Below are positions 5,258-8,681 of a stretch of DNA of 8,681 nt, piece by piece. The DNA is taken from contig DATNIB010000015.1 in the NCBI GenBank assembly GCA_035604685.1, forward strand, positions 1 to 8,681. Reading direction: 5' to 3'. The position numbers and the translations under genes were made by a program. Within the stretch, counting starts at the first letter, position 1, and each line of letters begins with the position of its first letter. Origin of the DNA: DATNIB01 sp035604685. GTDB lineage: Bacteria > Actinomycetota > Acidimicrobiia > Acidimicrobiales > RAAP-2. The notes under the pieces are model-generated. The model was not told where the DNA came from. It saw only the letters and a list, made by a program, of their open reading frames with translations, and searched no databases.

Positions 5258-6385
5258 GTGACTGACGTCGAGCGGCCCTTAGGCCACTCCACGCCGCGGT
5301 CAGAGCGGAGCGGTCTTCTGCTCCGGCGGGGGACTGGACCGATTCTGAGCGTTTTCGCCGTGGCCTTGGCCGCGTCGCTCCCGGTGTTCGCCGCCAACGG
5401 CCCGGCCGGTGCCGCAACCATCGGTGACCTGCGCGCCAAAGCCGCCCAGATCGAGTCCCAGATCAACGCGGCCGGCATCGAGATCTCGGCGCTGGGGCAG
5501 AAGTACGACCAAGCCGAGAACCAGATCGCCACCCTGACCCAGCAGATCGCGACGACCGAAAGCACGATCGCCACCGACCGCCAACACGTCCACCAGGACC
5601 AGGTGACCCTGCGCAAGGCCGCCCTCAACAACTACATGAGCGACGGCTCGGCGGCGACCGCCAACCCGCTCTTCGCCACCAATCAGCAGAGCCTGGGAGA
5701 CCAGCGCGAGTACAGCCAGGTGGCCGAGGGCGACCTCGGCGCGGCCGTGGCCGACCTGCACACCGCCCAGGTCGCCCTCGGCATCCAAGAGGGCGACCTC
5801 AACTCCCAGAAGCAACAGCAGGAGGCCGCGGCCTCGACCGCGGCCAACGCCAGGGCGGCCGCCGACCGCCAGCAGGCCTCCGAGCAGAGCGCGCTCAACC
5901 AGGTCAACGGCCAGCTCACCATCCTCGTGAACCAAGAGCAGGAGGCGGAGGCCGCCGCGAGCTCGGCGATCACCCAGCAGCGGCTGGCCAGCTCCCGCTT
6001 CTCGCAGATCCCGCCGCCACCGTCGGCGGGTGGCGCGGCCGGCGTCGCCGTGGCGGCGGCGGAGAGCCAGCTCGGTGTCCCCTACGTCTGGGGCGGCGAG
6101 TCTCCGGGTCACGGGTTCGACTGCTCGGGCCTGGTGGCCTGGGCCTGGGGGCAGGCGGGGGTCTCCCTCCCCCACTACTCGGGCGCCCAGATGGCCGACA
6201 CCACGCCGGTGCCCATCTCGGATCTCCAGCCCGGTGACCTCCTCTTCTACGGTCCCGGCGGCAGCGAGCACGTGGCGATGTTCATCGGCAACGGCGAGAT
6301 GATCGAGGCTCCGTACACGGGCGCCTACGTCTGGATCACCGGCCTGCGGCTGGACGGCGGCTTCGCCGGCGCCGGCCGCCCCTAA
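5258..6385 (+). CDS. Secreted coiled-coil NlpC/P60 peptidoglycan endopeptidase (RipA-like)
   Basis: This is a 375-residue exported cell-wall hydrolase. From the GTG start, a basic N-region ('RSERSGLLLRRG') is followed by a hydrophobic stretch (about 27-46) and Ala-rich cleavage sites ('VFAANGPAGAA'). Then comes a long Gln/Ala/Glu-rich coiled coil (about 58-245) with an internal Gly/Ser-Ala break, a PPPP linker (252-255) and a C-terminal NlpC/P60 domain. Catalytic Cys289 lies in 'GFDCSGLV', His338 in 'SEHVAMFIGNGEMIEAP', and Glu350 falls 12 residues after the His, as I recall for the RipA triad. Such enzymes cut peptide stems of peptidoglycan during division; the coiled coil commonly holds the enzyme inactive until a partner binds. 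The start at GTG 5258 is preferred over ATG 5246 because the promoter -10 covers the latter. The lgt-like gene follows after 70 bp. Confidence 0.94.
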   Translation: MTDVERPLGHSTPRSERSGLLLRRGTGPILSVFAVALAASLPVFAANGPAGAATIGDLRAKAAQIESQINAAGIEISALGQKYDQAENQIATLTQQIATTESTIATDRQHVHQDQVTLRKAALNNYMSDGSAATANPLFATNQQSLGDQREYSQVAEGDLGAAVADLHTAQVALGIQEGDLNSQKQQQEAAASTAANARAAADRQQASEQSALNQVNGQLTILVNQEQEAEAAASSAITQQRLASSRFSQIPPPPSAGGAAGVAVAAAESQLGVPYVWGGESPGHGFDCSGLVAWAWGQAGVSLPHYSGAQMADTTPVPISDLQPGDLLFYGPGGSEHVAMFIGNGEMIEAPYTGAYVWITGLRLDGGFAGAGRP

Positions 6386-6397
6386 CCGCTCCTCCTT

Positions 6398-6414
6398 CTC
6401 GCCCCGCGGGCGAG
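6398..6414 (+). terminator. GC-rich hairpin downstream of the NlpC/P60 gene
   Basis: CTCGCCC (6398-6404) and GGGCGAG (6408-6414) form a perfect 7-bp stem with a 3-nt loop, 12 bp after the stop. No T-run follows, so it is at best a non-canonical or partial terminator. Confidence 0.4.
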
Positions 6415-6426
6415 CCCGCGTCCGCT

Positions 6427-6447
6427 GACCAGGACGCAATACTGGTC
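6427..6447 (+). promoter_or_regulatory. Inverted repeat just upstream of the lgt-like start
   Basis: GACCAG (6427-6432) and CTGGTC (6442-6447) are exact inverted repeats with a 9-nt spacer, ending 8 nt before the ATG at 6456. The right arm overlaps AATACT (6438-6443), a possible -10. It could be an operator or a leader hairpin. No Shine-Dalgarno is visible for the following gene. Confidence 0.3.
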
Positions 6448-6455
6448 TTCGGCCC

Positions 6456-7367
6456 ATGAGACCGATCCCCGTCGCCTTCCACGTCGGACCCCTGCAGGTC
6501 CACACCTACGGGATCGGACTCGCCATCGCCTTCTGGTTCGCCTACCGCTACCTCCTCCGGCGGCTGCGGCGTGCGGGCTACCCGACCGACTGGGTCGCCA
6601 CGATGTTCTTCTGGGTCGTCGTCTCGGCCGTCGTCGGGGCGAGGGCGCTCCACGTCGTGTCCAACCTCGGCTACTACGACGCGCACCCGGCCCAGATCCC
6701 CGCGGTCTGGCACGGCGGGCTGTCTTCGTTCGGGGGCATCCTCTTCGCCGTCCCGGTGGCGATCCTCATCGCGCGGCGACGCTGCCCGCAGTTGGGGCTC
6801 GGCCGCGCCATGGACCTGGTGGCCCCGGTGCTCATGGCCGGCTGGGCGGTGGGCCGGCTGCTCGGGCCCCAGCTCGAGGTGGCCGGCGGCGGGCACCGAA
6901 CCACCCAGTGGTTCGGGATGTACTACGCGGGCCAGGTGGGCAAGCGCCTCCCGGTGCCCCTCTTCCAGGCGTTGGAGGACTTCGGCGTCTTCTGCGTGCT
7001 CCTCCTGGTGGAGCGCCGGCTGGCCCGTTGGCCGGACGGCCGGCCGCGCTCGGGGTTCCCGGCCGGGACGCTGATCGGGGTCGGCATGGTGCTGTGGGGC
7101 ACCGAACGCTTCTTGGACGAGCGCCTCTGGCTCGGCCAGGACGGCCACCTGGGCTCGGACCTCGTCCAGGGGGCGGGCATCGCCCTCGCCGTCGGCGGCA
7201 TCCTCCTGCTGGCCGGCACGCGCCGACGGTGGAACCGCTGGATCGCCGACGGCGCCCCACCGGGTCCCGAGACGCCCGTCGCGGCAGAGACACCGGCGGC
7301 CGGTGGGCAAGACGACCTCGCGCCCGGAGGCCGCACGGAGAGGCAGTCGGCAGCCACCCCTGACTAG
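6456..7367 (+). CDS. Divergent Lgt-like prolipoprotein diacylglyceryl transferase family protein
   Basis: This is a 303-residue multi-pass membrane protein with Lgt architecture. The N-terminus 'FHVGPLQVHTYGIGLAIAF' matches the family opening. Conserved positions include His86 in 'VWHGGLSSFGGI' (the YHGGL motif), Arg134 in 'WAVGRLLG' (the G-R-x-G-N motif) and Arg218/Glu222 in 'TERFLDERLW'. Hydrophobic segments follow at about 16-32, 47-64, 91-106, 120-137, 172-185, 203-215 and 236-254. Lgt moves diacylglycerol from phosphatidylglycerol to the lipobox Cys of prolipoproteins. However, the usual 'RIGNFINGE' stretch reads 'RLLGPQLEVAGGG', so the Asn essential in E. coli Lgt is missing. The 'HPxQLYE' motif is reduced to 'VPLFQALED'. 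A Pro/Ala-rich polar tail (266-303) follows. Family membership is confident; transferase activity is doubtful. Its TAG stop uses the TA duplicated by the adjacent IS630 element. Confidence 0.85.
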   Translation: MRPIPVAFHVGPLQVHTYGIGLAIAFWFAYRYLLRRLRRAGYPTDWVATMFFWVVVSAVVGARALHVVSNLGYYDAHPAQIPAVWHGGLSSFGGILFAVPVAILIARRRCPQLGLGRAMDLVAPVLMAGWAVGRLLGPQLEVAGGGHRTTQWFGMYYAGQVGKRLPVPLFQALEDFGVFCVLLLVERRLARWPDGRPRSGFPAGTLIGVGMVLWGTERFLDERLWLGQDGHLGSDLVQGAGIALAVGGILLLAGTRRRWNRWIADGAPPGPETPVAAETPAAGGQDDLAPGGRTERQSAATPD

Positions 7368-8452
7368 TGACCTGAGTCAGAAGTCATTCGCTGACAATAC
7401 GTCGCGAGGGTTTCGAGGATCTCGTCGGCATTCTTGTGCCAGACGAACGGCTTCGGATCCTGGTTCCAGTGCTCGACCCACGAGGCGATCGCGGCCTCGA
7501 GCTCCTTGGTCGATCGATGGGTGCCGCGGCGCAGCCACTTGGTGGTGAGCTCGGCAAACCAGCGTTCAATGAGGTTGATCCATGAGCTGTAGGTGGGCGT
7601 GAAGTGCAGCGTGAAGCGCGGGTGCCGGAGCAGCCAGCGCTTGATCTCGGGTGTCTTGTGGGTGGACACGTTGTCGACGACCAGGTGCACGTCGAGGTCC
7701 TCGGGGACTGAGCGGTTGATCAGGTTCAAGAAGCGACGAAACTCTTCGGCTCGGTGACGGTCGGTCATGTCGGCGATCACCTGCCCCGAGGCCACGTCGA
7801 GCGCCGCATAGAGGTTGGTCGTGCCGTGGCGCACGTAGTCATGGGTGCGCCGTTCGGGGAGCCCGGGGCGTAGCGGCAGCACCGGCGCGGTTCGATCCAG
7901 GGCTTGGACCTGGGTCTTCTCGTCGACGCAGAGGACGAGGGCGCCATCGGGCGGGTTGAGGTAGAGGCCGACGATGTCGCGCACCTTGTCCACGAAGAGC
8001 GGGTCGGGACTGAGCTTGAACGTGTCGACCAGGTGGGGTTTGAGCCCGAAGGCCCGCCAGATCCGGCTGACCGCACTCTGGCTCATTCCCGTCGCCTTGG
8101 CCATGGACCGCGTGGACCAGTGCGTGGCGTCGACCGGCGTCTCCTCGAGCGTCTTGACGATCAGCGCTTCGACATGGTCGTCGGAGATGGTGCGTGGGGC
8201 GCCCGGGCGCGGCTCGTCGTGGAGACCGTCCAGCCGATCGGCCAGGAACCGGCGTCGCCACTTGCCCACCGTGTGCGGATCGAGGCCCAGTCGCTGCGCG
8301 ACCTCGATCACGTGACCGCCATCGGCGCAGGCGAGGACGATCCGGCAACGAAGCGCCAGCGATTGCGCGCTCTTTGGTCTTCGGGCCCAGCGCTCGAGCG
8401 CCTGGCGCTCATCGTCGCTCAGCACCACCGGTTCGAGAACGGACCTTCGCAT
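7364..8452 (-). CDS. IS630-family DDE transposase
   Basis: This full-length 362-residue transposase has an N-terminal helix-turn-helix region ('VAQRLGLDPHTVGKWRRRF', 51-69), a linker with 'DEPRPGAPRTIS' (79-90) and a second DNA-binding part ('GMSQSAVSRIWRAFGLKPH', 122-140). The catalytic domain has D177 in 'LCVDEKTQ', D260 in 'LVVDNVSTHKT' and E296 in 'SSWINLIERWFAELT', with 35 residues between the last two acids, close to the D34E spacing typical of the IS630/Tc1 group. All catalytic residues are present and there is no frameshift, so the enzyme is probably functional. The ATG at 8452 has a good GGGAGG ribosome site about 5-6 nt upstream, partly inside a hairpin (8461-8481). The last codon is the last triplet of the element, and the TAG stop is made by the TA duplication plus one flanking base. 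Confidence 0.96.
   Translation of the reverse strand: MRRSVLEPVVLSDDERQALERWARRPKSAQSLALRCRIVLACADGGHVIEVAQRLGLDPHTVGKWRRRFLADRLDGLHDEPRPGAPRTISDDHVEALIVKTLEETPVDATHWSTRSMAKATGMSQSAVSRIWRAFGLKPHLVDTFKLSPDPLFVDKVRDIVGLYLNPPDGALVLCVDEKTQVQALDRTAPVLPLRPGLPERRTHDYVRHGTTNLYAALDVASGQVIADMTDRHRAEEFRRFLNLINRSVPEDLDVHLVVDNVSTHKTPEIKRWLLRHPRFTLHFTPTYSSWINLIERWFAELTTKWLRRGTHRSTKELEAAIASWVEHWNQDPKPFVWHKNADEILETLATYCQRMTSDSGH
7367..7382 (+). repeat. IS630 left terminal inverted repeat
   Basis: A 16-bp terminus beginning GTGACCTGAGT, preceded by the duplicated TA at 7365-7366. It differs from the right repeat at positions 5 and 12, both C/T changes. Confidence 0.92.
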
Positions 8453-8460
8453 AGCCGCCT

Positions 8461-8481
8461 CCCATCGTCGCTGATGATGGG
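8461..8481 (-). promoter_or_regulatory. Hairpin overlapping the transposase ribosome binding site
   Basis: CCCATC (8461-8466) pairs with GATGGG (8476-8481). The stem can extend to 9 positions with one mismatch around a 3-nt loop. In the transposase mRNA the 3' arm is the GGG of the GGGAGG Shine-Dalgarno, so folding could reduce ribosome access. Confidence 0.45.
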
Positions 8482-8525
8482 AGGAACGCGACGCTGCGGA
8501 ACAAAATTCCCCCAGCGCGGCTTAT

Positions 8526-8541
8526 TTCTAACTCAGATCAC
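8526..8541 (-). repeat. IS630 right terminal inverted repeat
   Basis: The inverted partner of 7367-7382 with 14 of 16 matches, followed by the duplicated TA at 8542-8543. The transposase start lies about 75 bp inside this end. Confidence 0.92.
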
Positions 8542-8594
8542 TAGGAGGGAGCGACCCTTCGAATGGGCGGGCGCGCGAGGGGTGTGCGAACGCG

Positions 8595-8678
8595 TCAGCC
8601 GCGGCCGCAGTTGGGCCGCTTGCCGTGGTTGGCCTTCTTCTTCGAGCGGATCTTGCGCTTGACGGTTCGTTTCGACAC
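8595..8678 (-). CDS. Very short basic protein, probable ribosomal protein bL37
   Basis: This is a 27-residue ORF from GTG at 8678 to TGA at 8597-8595. It begins 'MSKRTVKRKIRSKKK', continues with 'ANHGKRPN' and ends 'CGRG'. More than a third of the residues are Lys or Arg. The 'KKKANHGKRPN' ending is the signature I associate with the roughly 24-residue actinobacterial large-subunit protein bL37, first recognised in mycobacterial ribosome structures; this is from memory. If so, it is a structural ribosome component. The GTG lies 3 bp from the window edge, so the ribosome site cannot be seen and an upstream start is possible. The gene converges on the lgt-like gene, and the IS630 copy sits between them. 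The 51 bp from 8544 to 8594 hold nothing else recognisable. Confidence 0.72.
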   Translation of the reverse strand: MSKRTVKRKIRSKKKANHGKRPNCGRG

Positions 8679-8681
8679 AGG

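Larger units (their letters stand above)
7367..8541 (-). mobile_element. Complete IS630-family insertion sequence (1175 bp)
   Basis: Both ends are defined by the sequence. The left terminus GTGACCTGAGTCAGAA (7367-7382) matches the reverse complement of the right terminus at 8541-8526, GTGATCTGAGTTAGAA, at 14 of 16 positions. Each side is flanked by TA (7365-7366 and 8542-8543) in a CTAG context, as expected for IS630, which inserts at TA and is reported to prefer CTAG. The element carries one intact transposase gene on the minus strand. Removing the element and one TA restores a continuous lgt stop and downstream sequence, so the insertion looks clean and probably recent. The flanks show no other repeats. 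Confidence 0.95.

Noticed and set aside
5300..6505. 401-codon minus-strand open frame opposite the NlpC/P60 gene
   Set aside because: It mirrors the repetitive coiled-coil coding region and has no recognisable domain; the plus strand has a signal peptide, coiled coil and catalytic triad.
1..8543. Composite transposon formed by the two mobile elements
   Set aside because: The elements are from unrelated families, one is cut by the window edge, and each has its own local insertion context. Nothing suggests that they move the genes between them.
7904..8662. 252-codon plus-strand open frame opposite the transposase
   Set aside because: It runs antisense through the IS630 transposase and out across the right terminal repeat, which a real gene of the element would not do.

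Overview
The window is GC-rich with dense coding on both strands and almost no intergenic space. It suggests a high-GC actinobacterium. Supporting signs are Streptomyces-like ethylmalonyl-CoA pathway enzymes, possible leaderless starts, and a tiny basic 'ANHGKRPN' protein resembling actinobacterial ribosomal protein bL37. I would guess the Acidimicrobiia or a neighbouring class, but no marker in the window fixes this.

Left edge (1-740): the C-terminal 189 codons of a TnpB nuclease and the right end of its IS200/IS605 (IS1341-like) element. The element ends inside the start of mutY, which lies on the minus strand. About 105 bp of the mutY 5' end survive at 620-726, apparently with one frameshift. 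The rest of mutY, the element's left end and most of tnpB lie outside the window.

Middle (741-5040): a metabolic block. A single-domain MaoC hydratase (mesaconyl-CoA hydratase type), an acyl-CoA dehydrogenase with an N-terminal extension (methylsuccinyl-CoA dehydrogenase type) and a CoA-ester lyase (beta-methylmalyl-CoA lyase type) would catalyse three consecutive steps of the ethylmalonyl-CoA pathway: methylsuccinyl-CoA to mesaconyl-CoA to beta-methylmalyl-CoA to glyoxylate plus propionyl-CoA. They sit in three transcription units with different orientations. Interleaved are a DUF6941-like protein of unknown function and a class I SAM methyltransferase.

Right part (5041-8681): a secreted coiled-coil NlpC/P60 peptidoglycan hydrolase with a recognisable promoter, then a divergent Lgt-like membrane protein lacking the family's usual Asn motif. 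A complete IS630-family insertion sequence (7367-8541) follows, with matched terminal inverted repeats and a TA duplication. It sits exactly in the lgt stop codon, and the same TA also completes the stop codon of its own transposase. The last gene is a 27-codon gene, likely bL37.

No rRNA, tRNA or CRISPR array was seen. Family names come from recognising sequence motifs by eye; no database search was run.
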